DNA from: Theodoxus fluviatilis
Taxonomy: Eukaryota; Mollusca; Gastropoda; Cycloneritida; Neritidae
Assembly (NCBI GenBank): GCA_034096865.1
Contig: JAWQFJ010001323.1
Coordinates: forward strand, 82,501 to 146,500
Direction of reading: 5' to 3'
Length of the DNA: 64,000 nt
The notes beneath the pieces are model-generated. The model was not told where the DNA came from. It ran no database searches and saw nothing but the letters and a program-made list of their open reading frames with translations. Positions 1 through 44,856 of the stretch are shown piece by piece. The translations under genes and the position numbers were made by a program. Positions within the stretch are counted from its first letter, which is position 1; each line of letters begins with the position of its first letter.

Positions 1-1704
1 GAACTGAGCTCCCGGAATCCTCCCCAAAATGACGTCACACACAGGATCATCAATGACGCAAGCATCAACCTCTCCCTTGAACACCGGAGTATCCAATCTG
101 ACCCGCGCGACTGGGAGCTCGACAATATCGCCCGCGAACTGTCGACAACGCAGCACACGAGCCGTGATTTGACCCGGAGTCAGAAAAGATCGACGCACCC
201 CTACAGTCGAGCACCCCGAGTCAAGCATCACCTGCACCGGTCGTCCGTTCAACTGACCCGAGCAGATTTGCAACGAGCTGGGCGCGTCATGCTCGAACGC
301 CATAGCACAGCGAATGTCAGGCTTCAGTCCCCGACCGCCAGACAAAGCAACTTCCCGAGAGTCTCCACACGGCACCACGACACAAGATGCCGTGACCCGG
401 CCCCCTGGGGCGGGTTTCGTCGGACACGCCTGAATCTTATGGCCCGCCTCAGCGCAGTACCAACACTTGACTTTCCTATCTGAAGGCTGAGATCGCCCTG
501 TGTCCGTACGCCCTCCCCGGTAAAGCCCTCTTTGGGGTCCTGGGCGGAAAAAAGCTCGACCCTTCTGCACCCCTTGGTAGTTTGGTCGCGAAAACCCAGG
601 TGCCCCAACGGGTGTAGCAACCCCTGCCGACCACACATCAGCAGATGCCTTGGCAGACATGGACTGAGAGGGATGAGCCTCCCGATACCTTTCAGCATCG
701 GCCACCAAGTCTTGCACCGACCCGTACTCTCGCTCCTTTAGAAAGGTGACCAAACTGGCCGAGCAAGAAGCGAGAATCTGTTCCCTCAAAACCAGATTGA
801 TGAGGCCGTCGAATGTTGTCTCGATCCGCGACAAGTCTATCCACCGATCCAGGAGATGCCTCAAATGACTCAGATATGTCACCATACTTTCCCCCTGCTG
901 CGGCCTCAAGGCACGGAAGCGAGACCGGTAACCCTCTGCGGAGCACTGGAAGGTGCGCAACAACGCTTTTTTTAGCTCCTCGTAGGAGAGCGACTCTCGC
1001 AACGATAGCTCATGATAGGTGTTGAGAGCTTTGCCCTTCAAAAGAGAGGGAAGCAGCGTAGCCCAATCCCGTCTATCCCATCCCACGGCACCCGCGTACT
1101 TCTCAAAACAAAAGAGATAGCTATCCATCTCGTCCGTTTTGTCATCAAAGTATGGCAATTTGGGACTTGCCGCAATTTTTTTTGAAGGAGTGGAGGCAAC
1201 AGCCTTACCCACTCTTAATTTCTCCAATTCAAACTGCCTCTCTCGTTCTCTCTCTTGCTCTTGCCTCTCTCGTTCTCTCTCGCGCTCTTGCCTCTCTTGT
1301 TCTCTCTCTTGCTCTTGCCTCTCTCGTTCTTTCTCTTGCTCTTGCCTCTCTCTTTCTTTCTCTTGCTCTTGCCTCTCTCGTTCTCTCTCGCGCTCTTGCC
1401 TCTCTCGTTCTCTCTCTTGCTCTTGCCTCTCTCGTTCTTTCTCTTGCTCTTGCCTCTCTCATTCTTTCTCTTGCTCTTGCCTCTCTCGTTCTCTCTCGCG
1501 CTCTTGCCTCTCTCGTTCTTTCTCGCGCTCTTGCCTCTCTCGTTCTTTCTCTTCCCGCTCTCTCTGTCTCTCTTCTCTCGCTCGTTCTTGCACATATCTC
1601 GTCATTTCCAGCCCTTCCAATCCCAGACTTTCAGCCTCAACCTTGTACGCAACAAATGGGTCAACTCGACCCAAAGGGTCAACCTTGGTTGGCTTCTCTT
1701 CCAT
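1..1704 (-). pseudogene. Gag-protease frame of LTR retrotransposon, with one premature stop
   Basis: The frame opens with ATG at 1704-1702 and stays in one phase to base 1, except for a TGA at 1461-1459 where sister repeats carry CGA, consistent with a CpG-type C-to-T change. In order it holds a short N-terminal segment, a highly charged Arg/Glu/Gln repeat predicted as coiled coil (about 1600-1215), a Gag capsid/SCAN-like region (about 1160-660, with PYFDDKTDEMDSYL-type sequence), a basic linker, a CCHC zinc knuckle CWYCAEAGHKIQAC (about 466-424), and an aspartic protease core with DSG in MLDSGCST near 220-200 and a DVILGR motif near 25. Reading past the single stop, the domains are intact, so decay looks recent. 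The product would package and process element RNA in the cytoplasm. Confidence 0.85.
1215..1600 (-). repeat. Tandem ~30-bp repeats coding a charged coiled coil in gag
   Basis: Roughly a dozen units built from CTCTCGTTCTCTCTCGCGCTCTTG-like sequence on the + strand encode Arg/Glu/Gln/Lys-rich ten-residue repeats in the Gag frame on the - strand. Because the units keep the triplet frame, copy number can vary without frameshift. A different Gag in this window (47133-48473) carries an analogous Arg/Glu-rich stretch. Confidence 0.8.
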
Positions 1705-2029
1705 GTCAAATTATCAGAATAGAATCAAATTATTCAAAACTACTCTGCCAATCTACACGCATTCAGTGCAAAACCCTCCAAATTCCCTACACAAATCAAA
1801 TTTGACAAGCCAACATAACAGCGCGCAAATGGCCAATTCAAAAAACAAAACAACAACCAAAAACCAAACAATGCAAATCCGTCAATCGTCCGAACCGACA
1901 CTTCCCTCAAACACGGAAGGTACACCAGCAAACAATTCCAGCATGCAAGCTGTTGGAACCACTAACTCAAAACATGAAAAATAAAACTTGCTGATCGTCC
2001 GAGACGACAGTTCACTTATCACACATTCC

Positions 2030-3000
2030 CGAGCATGCCATCGTGAAATCAATTGGTCAGATAAGAAATCACTTCCCCAAGAACATACCCACTCAAAATA
2101 TTATCGCCCACTCCTAAGCACTCACTGACCCAAGCAGACAATCAAATAAATCAGAGTGCACATAACATCAATCACAATTCACAGCATGCAACGGTGCAAT
2201 CACTGAGCACAGCAAAAAATCAAATCATCACAGAGCAGATATGTCAGCCCCAAAATTACCCCCACAATCCAACGCATGCAACTGTGGACTTACTGAACAA
2301 AGCAAAGAATCAACTCAATCGCAGAGCACATAACCTCTATCAAAATTATCCCCCCTTCCAAAGCATGCACTGAAATCACCATGGAAATCAGGAAATCAAT
2401 CAAATCACAGAGCACACCATATCCATTCAAAAATCAACAACAACACACGCATGCACTGTGAACTCGCCGAGCCAAGCGGAAAATCAAATAAATCAGAGTG
2501 CACATAATATCAATCACAATTCACAGCATGCAACGGTACAATCTCTGAGCACAGCAAAAAATCAAATCATCACAGAGCAGATATGTCAGCCCAAAAATTA
2601 CCCCCACAATCCAACGCATGCACTGTGAACTTACTTAGCAAAGCAAGCAATCAACTCAATCACAGAACACATAATGACATATCAATCAAAACTGTCACAC
2701 AATCCGAAGCCTACCACTGAAATCTCTGATCAAATCAGGAAATCAATTAAATTACAGAGCACACTATATCAATCCACAAACCATCAACCAATACAACGCA
2801 TTCAACTGTGAACTCACTGAGCAAATCAGGTAATCGATTAAATCATAGAGCACACTATATCTATCCAAAAACCATCCAACAATACAACGCAAGCAAACGT
2901 GGAATCACTGAGCCAATCAAGAAATCAATTAAATCACAGAGCACACTATATCCATCAAAAACCCATCAACAATACAAAGCATGCCCTGTGAACTCAACAT
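2030..3000. repeat. Satellite-like array in the retroelement leader, ~85-90-bp units, 342-bp higher-order period
   Basis: About eleven diverged units, mostly 85-94 bp, begin near GCATGC or a variant and carry AATCA-rich bodies with CAGAGCACA near the end. Two ~110-bp blocks, starting at 2141 and 2483, are nearly identical, which gives a 342-bp higher-order repeat of four units. The array lies between the primer-binding site and the gag ATG, so it would be in the 5' leader of the element transcript. I see no convincing reading frame in it. Confidence 0.8.
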
Positions 3001-3117
3001 CACATTCGCGCGCCGAGCGTACACATCACAATATTGACCCCCGCCAGACCGCAATACAATCAACTTGGTCTTAAAACCAAAACACTGTCAAATTCAGGCA
3101 CTCACACAAAAGGTGAA

Positions 3118-3133
3118 GTAGGCAGGCTCGCCA
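3118..3133 (-). promoter_or_regulatory. Putative tRNA primer-binding site
   Basis: On the minus strand the sequence TGGCGAGCCTGCC begins two bases after the LTR terminus. Starting with TGG (complement of the tRNA CCA end) at this spacing is the usual arrangement of a minus-strand primer site. I cannot assign the tRNA species. Confidence 0.6.
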
Positions 3134-3135
3134 GT

Positions 3136-3700
3136 TGTTACGGACTGGCTAACTGGGCCTCGGGTTTGCCTAGCCTGCACAAATGAAAATAAACAAGAAA
3201 ACACAAACACCAGCACAGAGTTACAGAGTCGTGTATTCGAACACAAAAACAAACTCAACTGCCCGTCCCACACCAGGGCTCACGGGTGCTGACGTGCGGC
3301 CCCCGCCGGCACTCAGGCTTCAAACACTCAAGCTCCAGCGGCCCCCCGCCGACAGTCTTCATACAGGCCCCCACCCGGAAAGCTCCACTTCTCCGCTGTC
3401 CAACGAACCCTGAAAATAACACACAAACTCACTCATCCGTTCCTTCACAATCAATCATCATACATCCGCGGTATTTACAATATAGAAGGATACAGATAAA
3501 ATAAGCACTCACCCGTCACCCTGGGGTTCATTCGCTCGAGTGTCGTATCCAGCTTTCACTCGGCAAATATACAATCAATCAGATCATTCGCTCACCCGTG
3601 AACACTCCTCAGTCAGTACGTCACCCACTCATGCTAAAAATAATCACAGTCAGAACCTAACCCCGTGCACACCACCATTCGCCACATTCGATTCGTAACA
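3136..3700 (-). repeat. 5' LTR, 565 bp, ends TGTTACG...CGTAACA
   Basis: The termini form a perfect 7-bp inverted repeat, TGTTACG at 3136-3142 and CGTAACA at 3694-3700, with canonical TG...CA ends. The inner edge is followed by the primer-binding site and the outer edge by a GT repeat. The second LTR is outside the window, so identity between LTRs cannot be judged. Confidence 0.85.
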
Positions 3701-3706
3701 GTGTGT

Positions 3707-3746
<40 letters not shown>

Positions 3747-3770
3747 CTGTGTGTTTGTGTGTGTGTGTGT
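3701..3770. repeat. GT microsatellite flanking the LTR
   Basis: An interrupted (GT)n run begins exactly at the LTR boundary. The target duplication cannot be resolved because any 5-bp duplication would be hidden in the repeat. Confidence 0.95.
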
Positions 3771-3892
3771 GAAGTTGGTTTTTTAAAAAAAATTTTCATG
3801 CAGAGAATTGGAAAAAATAATGCATAAACTATGAAGTGACTTCTCTTTTTGTGCTTATTTGTTAACTTAACATTGCTCCTTTTTCAAAATAG

Positions 3893-37872
<33,980 letters not shown>

Positions 37873-39126
37873 GACCTCCATAGCCGTGAAGTGAAATATT
37901 CCTTCCCTGTGATTTTACAGCTTCTTTCCATGAGAAGTGACTCTCCATCTGTATGTGTACATGGGGGAGAAAAACTTCCCATTGAGAAGAAAATTTAATT
38001 CTGTATAAAGTGAAAGTGATGGAGAGAACACTTCCTTTGGAATCCTGGAGTTGTGCGACCCCACAAGGAAAAAACATAATTCCCAGAAAACCCACTTGTA
38101 AAAGTACATGGAAATTGTCTAATCTGTGTCATCAGAAGTATTTATTTTGAAAAGAGGCATAAGTTCTGTGCTTCAGAATGAATATTCGCAGTCAGATCAG
38201 TTGAGGTCTGTGACTCAGCATCAGCTTGAGGACTTGCTTTGGTGAAGATTGAGGTCATAGCTTGTGGGTTTGGGGGTGTTCACTTGGGATGTGTATTTAT
38301 GTGAGAACTGAAGCAACAGCTGTCGAACTTTGACATCACTGACACCAGTAGTGGGTGGGTGAGAAATTTGATGTGGTGTCTTGCCAGAATTCTGAAGTTC
38401 AAACATGAAACTATCCAAGCACTGGGTCACACAAAGGTATGATGGAAAAGGTATCTTTTTATTGCACACTACATGCTCTATAGATACTTATATCAAAACC
38501 ATGTTAGTTACTAGTTATATCAATTTGTTTTGATGCCAGGTATGTCTTGCAAGTGATGCTAACACTGAAGCAGTAACATTATTTCCATTTGATAAACTTG
38601 TCATTTCATACACGTTGCAAAATGTGTTTTGTCTTGTCTGCATGAAAAAAGAAGAAAGTTGCAGAATTTGATAGACTGTGCATTGCAGAACATCCAGACT
38701 GAAAGTGCAGAAAATCCTGGCTGCTGTTTGAGATTGCTTTAGGGCTCTTTATGGTTAGGTTTCTTCTTGGTTGTCTCTCGGGTGTCTAGGGAGACAACGC
38801 GCTGTGCCATCATCTGTGGATGAGCATATATATGGCTTCAAAGTCCAAACTCCGAGGCACACAGGCAGCTGCAGTTGGGGCAAGGAACATCGGTCTGGAC
38901 AGTGGTTGAAGCAGCTCTCACATAAGTCAACATTTCTGTTTTGTTGAAAATGCTTTTTTTATATTCTGGAATAATGTATTCCCCAAGTGCTCATAGGGCA
39001 AGGAAGATGGGTCAGCACACAGTTTATTGTTTCCCATCGATTTCTTTCTTTCCTTTTGCATGATAAAAAAAAATGTTTAAGGTTGGCAGAAAGAAATTAG
39101 GTCAGTCGGGTTACTATAACCACAAC

Positions 39127-39245
<119 letters not shown>

Positions 39246-39274
39246 CACTTGACAAGTTGGTTATGCATGAACAT

Positions 39275-39280
39275 AATAAA
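39275..39280 (+). terminator. EXOC5: Candidate EXOC5 polyadenylation signal AATAAA
   Basis: A canonical hexamer about 1.4 kb after the stop codon. Assignment is by position only. Confidence 0.4.
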
Positions 39281-39819
39281 GATATATGTCCTTTTGTGTA
39301 CAAAGTGTGCAGTCCATAACTAGTAGTTGCTCATTTCCTTGGACTATGATGCTTCTTGCAGTAACCACATCATGGGTTGTGTAGGTATTGCACAAAATGA
39401 ATTGATGGATGTTTTATTGCCTTTTTATTTTATTTTTTAAAGATTCATGTGTAAACAAAGTGTCTCTTTGTAATATTCTAGTGTAGTGTGTGTGTCTGTG
39501 CATGTGCAAACATCTCAATGCATGTGTTTGTTTGGGAAACACCAGTCATACCACATTCACCCTCCATTCATATCATCAAAACATGCAAGAGAGTGAAGAT
39601 CGGAAAAGAATTGTCATCATAAAATGTGAATTTGATAAGACAGTGAGTGCCACAAGACAAAAAATACAGAAGAAAAGTAGTGGCACGAATTCAAAACATC
39701 ATAACTCAAAATGTTATCCTTCATTCAGCCAGCCAGCCAGCCTATGGGCAATTTAATAAAAATGGTTCATTCCATACTTAGATCTTTCTTGTTTGACATC
39801 AGAGTTCATGACTGCCACA

Positions 39820-40440
39820 GCAGAGATGTAGCTTGAGCTAGAGAGCACTTCGAGAATGCAAACCTCCACCAAGAAAGCCACACTTTTGGGGGGTGATTTT
39901 GCACACACAAACCAAAGCACATGCTGCGGGAACACAACACAACACTGCATAATTCAGGCAGTGTGTTCTGCTCGCCAGGTCTGACGCTACATGACTGTGC
40001 AGGTTGCTTCATTTTAGTGCTGCTAGTGGTTCATAGCGGTACACCAGCGATGTGGCCTGTACAATTTAAGACGTTCTGCTCATTTTAACGCCTTATAGCG
40101 GTTGAACAGACGGCACCTCCTCCATGGACTGTAAAATTCAGGCCGCATGTTCTGCTAGCTTGGCCTGACGCTATGAAGATTAGTTCATTTTAGCGTCTGC
40201 CAGCGGTCTCTGAGTGGAGCGCGTATGCTGCACACGGCGTTATGATAAAATTTCTTTATGTTGTCATTCCAAAACTAGATTACAGATAACCTCCAACATT
40301 TAATAAACTGGTCCATGGGTGAAACCCTGACCTTGCACCGAATTTTATCGAAATCCGTTTTGAACTTTTTGAGCTATTTTGCAGACTAACAAACAAACCA
40401 ACCAACCGGGGGTATATAAATAACGCAAGTTCACTCTATC
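39820..40440 (+). mobile_element. Interspersed repeat family R1, copy 1 (MITE/SINE-like)
   Basis: It shares, in the same order, AGAGAGCAC, GCAAACCTCCACCAAG, CTGACGCTA...TTCATTTTAGCG, CCTTGCA...TTTTATCGAAATCC and GACTAACAAACAAACC with the reverse complement of 60120-60510. It has an extra internal duplication of the TCTGCT...TTCATTTTAGCG module (about 39967, 40073, 40150). It ends near AACCAACCAACCGG. It has no coding capacity. Confidence 0.75.
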
Positions 40441-40925
40441 GATGGAATAGAGACGAAGGGACACAGAAGATGCCTGGAGAACTTGGGTCACTGTTCGGTG
40501 GTTGGATGCATGCAGTGTCGAAGCACCGTCAGCGTGGCACTCCAGTTAGGGCAGAAGACAGCCTGAGCGCTCCTCCTCCCTTCAGCGCCTCTTTCACATG
40601 TTACAACTTTAGGGGTGGAGACGTAATGAGTCGAGATATTTAATTTTAAATCAGTTCCTTGTCCACTTTAAGAGCCAGCCAGGCCTCAGATCTCTCTCTT
40701 AGAGAAACCAGCCAGGCCTTGGAATGTGGTGCCCGAACGTGAGAATTGGACAGAAGAAAGAGAAGCTAACATTCTCCTGCATAGATTGTGCCGAGAATAG
40801 AATTGGTCAGTGGAGAGAACAAAAACACTAAGGTGAACAAAGACCCTAATAACAAAGACATTGCACAGATGGTGCCTAGAGTGTGATTGGTCAGTGGACG
40901 GCATCCCACAACTATAAATCCTCCA

Positions 40926-41125
40926 CAGTCTTTTATGTTATCCGCCATAAGTTGATATCAAGGGAGCATGCAGAGAAGAAACCACAATGAAAACGGGTCT
41001 GCGTTTGCGAATGGCCACAGCCGAGCCTCAGTTCTGGTAACTGAAAACTGCAGCTGTGACTCCTTTTAATCTGGCAAGGAGGGAAGCGAGCGAGTTCCGC
41101 TCCATTTGGGTGATAAAAGCGCCAG
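40926..41125 (+). repeat. Duplicated segment D1, copy A (carries empty transposon site)
   Basis: About 185 bp, from TTATGTTATCCGCCATAA to TGATAAAAGCGCC, recur at 42733-42906 plus 43666-43690 with only a few differences. The second copy is split by the TIR element at 42907-43665. Here the GCT target lies uninterrupted near 41100. Confidence 0.9.
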
Positions 41126-41379
41126 GAGGAAGGGAGGACCTGCGGTAAAAACCCAAGTGGGAAAAGCACGGCTCCTACCCTTCCTAGAGTCTCTGGGGAC
41201 TCGATCAAACAAATAATCATTCAGTACATGGAAAGCAACATAGGTGGGACATGTAAATCGATGTACAGGATGGTAATGGAAGAGGAAAGGTTGAAGGTCG
41301 ACAAGTGTAGGTATGTGACCCCGCCAATTGAACTATCCAATATGGTTTCGAAACAAAACCGCTAGGAGGGAGTGTACTA

Positions 41380-42215
41380 CCCAACCCACTCGATTGGCCC
41401 TCGGCCAGAGAACTCGGGGAGGCCTGATGGACACCAATCAAATGTGAACAGAGGGGCGGTACCAAAATTACTACTCGGAAACAACGACGCAAACACTGTC
41501 CATGATCAACCCCAAGTGTACAAGGAAAGAATCATTGGGGAGGCACGATGTACGGCTATCAAACGGGAAAATTTGGGAGTTATTCCCAATTACAATCGAA
41601 CGTGAAAAGTACCCAAAGTACAATCAAACGTGAATCGTGGGGCCGTTCCGAAATTACCATTCGGAAACACCGCCGCAAACACATGTCATGAAAAATTCAC
41701 AACTTGCAAGAGCACTATGGACGCCAATCAAACGTAAAAACTCCAAGGAAAGAACATCGGGGAGGCCCAAGTCCGTCATTCGAACGGGAACTTGTTTCGT
41801 GGCTGTTCCCAAAATACAATCAAACGTGAAGGGTGGGGCAGTTCCGAGATTACAATTCGGAAACGACGCTGCAAACAGATGTCAATGAATAATCCCAACT
41901 GTACAAGGAAAGAAAAATTCGGGGAGGCACGCTGTATGTCATGCAAACAGGAAAATTTAGGGCTGTTCCCAAAATACAATCAAACGTGAAAAGCGGTGCA
42001 GTTCCAAAGTTACAATTCGGAACAGACGCGGCAACACATGTCAGTGAAATCCCAAATGTACAAGGAAAGAAAATTTGGGGACGGGGAGGCACTACCTATG
42101 CCAATGAAACATGAAAAAGTGGGGCTGTTCCGAAAACAATGCAACGTAAAGGTGGGGCAGTTCCGAAATGACCATTTGGAATCACATGTCATGAAGAATG
42201 CCAAATGGACAAGGA
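41380..42215. repeat. Degenerate ~160-190-bp tandem array, about five units
   Basis: Units begin CAATCAAACGTGAA and contain a GGGGCAGTTCCGAAATTAC block, CATTCGGAAAC, ACGCCGCAAACACATGTCA, TGTACAAGGAAAGAA and GGGGAGGCACGATGTA. Starts are near 41435, 41620, 41816, 41977 and 42139. Divergence between units is substantial, so this is an older satellite-like array. Confidence 0.85.
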
Positions 42216-42216
42216 A

Positions 42217-42232
42217 TTTTTTTTTTTTTTTT

Positions 42233-42273
<41 letters not shown>
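42217..42273. repeat. T26-G31 homopolymer pair
   Basis: A run of about 26 T is followed directly by about 31 G. Such a junction is unusual and prone to assembly or sequencing error, so the exact length should not be trusted. Confidence 0.85.
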
Positions 42274-42274
<1 letters not shown>

Positions 42275-42510
42275 AGGGGCACGATGGCCGTCAATCCCCA
42301 TAACCCAAGTGGGGCTGGTCCAAAATAGAATTCGTATATGACGCCGCAAACATATGTCAATGCAAACCCAAATGTACCCACCACAGAAAAGTGTGTGGGT
42401 GTGTGTGTACACGTGTGTATGTGTGTGTGTAGAAATTACCCAATTTGAAAAGTATCTCCGCAAGAAAAGGAACTGTGAAAGGATGGGTGGCTGGAGGGGC
42501 ATGAGGGCGG

Positions 42511-42733
42511 TTATTGAATTGAGAAAAACAAATTTTACTCGCCAGACAGAACGGGACGTCGTGTGCTTGGCTCTCTGCTTGGAGCTCCAATGATAGCGTG
42601 GGTTACCTTCGCGTGTGTACGGGCGCCGGCGCATGCGCGGCGCTAGATCTGTCCAGGGAAAAATCCCAGTCCCTGGTCACGGCGACCTTACTTCCTGGCG
42701 TCTTACATAAATGTCTTTGCGCTTCACGCAAAT
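42511..42733 (+). repeat. Duplicated segment D2, copy 1
   Basis: About 222 bp from GTTATTGAATTGAG to CACGCAAATTTCTTT are essentially identical to 44631-44856. It is directly joined to segment D1 copy B. Confidence 0.93.
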
Positions 42734-43690
42734 TTCTTTATGTTATCCGCCATAATTTGATATCAAGGGAGCATGCAGAGAAGAAACCACAATGAAAACG
42801 GGTCTGCGTTTGCGAATGGCCACAGCCGAGCCTCAGTTCTGGTAACTGAAAACTGCAGCTGTGACTCCTTTTAATCTGGCAAGGAGGGAAGCGAGCGAGT
42901 TCCGCTGTGTAGCGTGCAAAATAGTAACCCGTGCAAAACAGTACCCGGAAGTCATCGCAGAGTTATCTGCGAGGGACGTGCTTTATGCAATTTACCGCTC
43001 CTGCACCTGTTCTTCGCATGGAATATATTCCGACAAACGACGCATTAGTTGCTTTACGGGGTTTTGGTGCATTTGTGTAGTTTAACACATGATGTAGCGT
43101 TCAAAAAAGTTTTTCCCCGTGTAAAGCCGTCTCCCCTGCCGGAAATAATATGGGAGTCACCTCCCTGTAGTCTGTTTGTAGTCTGGTTTTATAAAACGCG
43201 ACCGTTGACTGACTTGGCACGCCCGGGGAGTTATGCTAAGATCCGGCCGCGTAAATATATCTGCGTTTTGTGACAAACGTCTTGCTCGGCGGTACTGTAC
43301 TCCATGCACCTTAACGGTGCGCGTGATTCGGGTGTAATCTTAAGCTAAACGACGTTCCGAATGTTTCCGACTTCGACCATTTCAGCAGCGCCAATAAACG
43401 TCGTTTAGCTTAAGATTACACCCGAATCACGCGCACCGTTAAGGTGCATGGAGTACAGTACCGCCGAGCAAGACGTTTGTCACAAAACGCAGATATATTT
43501 ACGCGGCTGGATCTTAGCATAACTCCCCGGGCGTGCCAAGTCAGTCAGGCGGAGTGGCGGGTGCCGTCTCTTTTTAGAGTGGAATTCTCAGCACGTCCCT
43601 CGCAGATAACTCTGCGATGACTTCCGGGTACTGTTTTGCACGGGTTACTATTTTGCACGCTACACGCTCCATTTGGGTGATAAAAGCGCC
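42733..43690 (+). repeat. Duplicated segment D1, copy B, interrupted by TIR element
   Basis: Same segment as 40926-41125 but carrying the 759-bp transposon between two GCT copies. Comparison of the two gives the pre-insertion sequence directly. Confidence 0.9.
42907..43665. mobile_element. TIR transposon, 759 bp, 3-bp TSD (GCT), nested palindrome
   Basis: The ends GTGTAGCGTGCAAAATAGTA...TACTATTTTGCACGCTACAC are inverted for ~80 bp (42907-42985 against about 43588-43665). A second palindrome inside has ~150-bp arms (about 43206-43357 and 43396-43548) around a ~40-bp loop. GCT at 42904-42906 and 43666-43668 is the target duplication, confirmed by the empty copy near 41100. There is no transposase. 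A 3-bp duplication is compatible with CACTA-, Harbinger- or Academ-like mobilisation. Confidence 0.93.
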
Positions 43691-44630
43691 ATAGCGCGGA
43701 CAGCCTCCGTCCAGGCTGTCCGTGCCACGCCCAAATGGAGGGGTGGAAGCGGGCGAGGGGGGCCTATCATCTATGTGATCAAAGGTCACGCCTATTGTGC
43801 ATCCTTCGTGAACTGTGCCAGAGTCACCACTGACTCCGGTTCAAGTGGAGAGAGATAGTTCCAGAGGGACCAATTGTGGTTCTGGATGCACAAAGCAGCT
43901 GCAAGACCATCGCGCACAGCAATCTGAACGTACAACAAGCGTTGTCCGATACAACAAAATGCCTGAATTAAAAAGGAAACCGGAGCTATCGCTAGCTGTG
44001 GCAACACAAGCCAGTGGAAAAGAAGGGGTGGGGGGAAGGGGTAGGGGGTGGGGGGGGGGGTTGGGGAGGGGGGCGAGGGGCCCAGCCGCCCTAGCCAGCA
44101 TGACAGGAATCAAGCGCGGAACCTGGGGTTGGGTTAGGGGAAGGACGGCGTGAGCCGACCCATGTGTTGTCGCCATCGCTATGAGGTAGTCTAGTTCTCT
44201 TACAATCTAGGGAGGACATTGTAGATCGTCCCTGTCTCTGACTGAGGAGAGGATAAGGCACTGCCAGACTCTGCCTCCACGCGTAGCACAGAGTAATTGC
44301 GTTGGAGGGGGACAACGAGGAATTTGCAGACATCGCTACGAAGGAAGGAGCAGAGGGGAAGGACGATGTGCTCCTTTGTGCGAAGAGGACGAAGATGAAA
44401 AAGATGCCAATTTAGAGGAGCCGATCATAGATATGGTGCACGAACTGCTGACCGAAGAACATGGTGTTGTCTGAGCAGACGGCCTCCCGCCAGCCAAACT
44501 AACAACAGGCACGCCAGACGCTGAGACGGTACCCAGCGTTGTTGTAGTACTATAATCATAATAAAATACTGAGAGAATGACATCGATCCACCAGGATAAA
44601 GAAGACGAACAGCTGTCTGATGATGACAAC
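43666..44630. other. Intergenic stretch, no gene seen
   Basis: It begins with a snap-back region where CCATTTGGGTG (43669) pairs with CACGCCCAAATGG (about 43728) and CGGACAGCCT pairs with AGGCTGTCCG. A G-rich run lies at about 44024-44080. The remainder has short frames only. Confidence 0.7.
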
Positions 44631-44856
44631 AGTTATTGAATTGAGAAAAACAAATTTTACTCGCCAGACAGAACGGGACGTCGTGTGCTTGGCTCTCTGC
44701 TTGGAGCTCCAATGATAGCGTGGGTTACCTTCGCGTGTGTACGGGCGCCGGCGCATGCGCGGCGCTAGATCTGTCCAGGGAAAAATCCCAGTCCCTGGTC
44801 ACGGCGACCTTACTTCCTGGCGTCTTACATAAATGTCTTTGCGCTTCACGCAAATT
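44631..44856 (+). repeat. Duplicated segment D2, copy 2
   Basis: This copy matches 42511-42733 and ends in a T8 run and CT-rich sequence. The two direct copies lie 2.1 kb apart, reminiscent of LTRs, but they lack TG...CA ends. Confidence 0.93.

Larger units (their letters stand above)
1..3700 (-). mobile_element. Ty3/Gypsy-type LTR retrotransposon, 5' part (extends beyond window)
   Basis: Read on the minus strand, this is the 5' half of an LTR retrotransposon: a 565-bp LTR (3700 to 3136), a primer-binding site, a ~1.4-kb repeat-rich leader, then a gag-protease frame running off the window at base 1. Polymerase, integrase and the other LTR must lie to the left and are not visible. The outer LTR edge abuts a GT microsatellite at 3701, so the element inserted in or beside a simple repeat. 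It probably sits in an intron of EXOC5, because the next visible EXOC5 exon starts only 193 bp away at 3893 on the opposite strand. Assignment to Ty3/Gypsy rests on the SCAN-like Gag, single CCHC knuckle and retropepsin; without RT and integrase it stays probable. Confidence 0.85.

Noticed and set aside
42511..44856. Direct repeats as LTRs of a compact retroelement
   Set aside because: The termini lack TG...CA, no primer site or polypurine tract is visible, and D2 copy 1 is fused to another duplicated segment.
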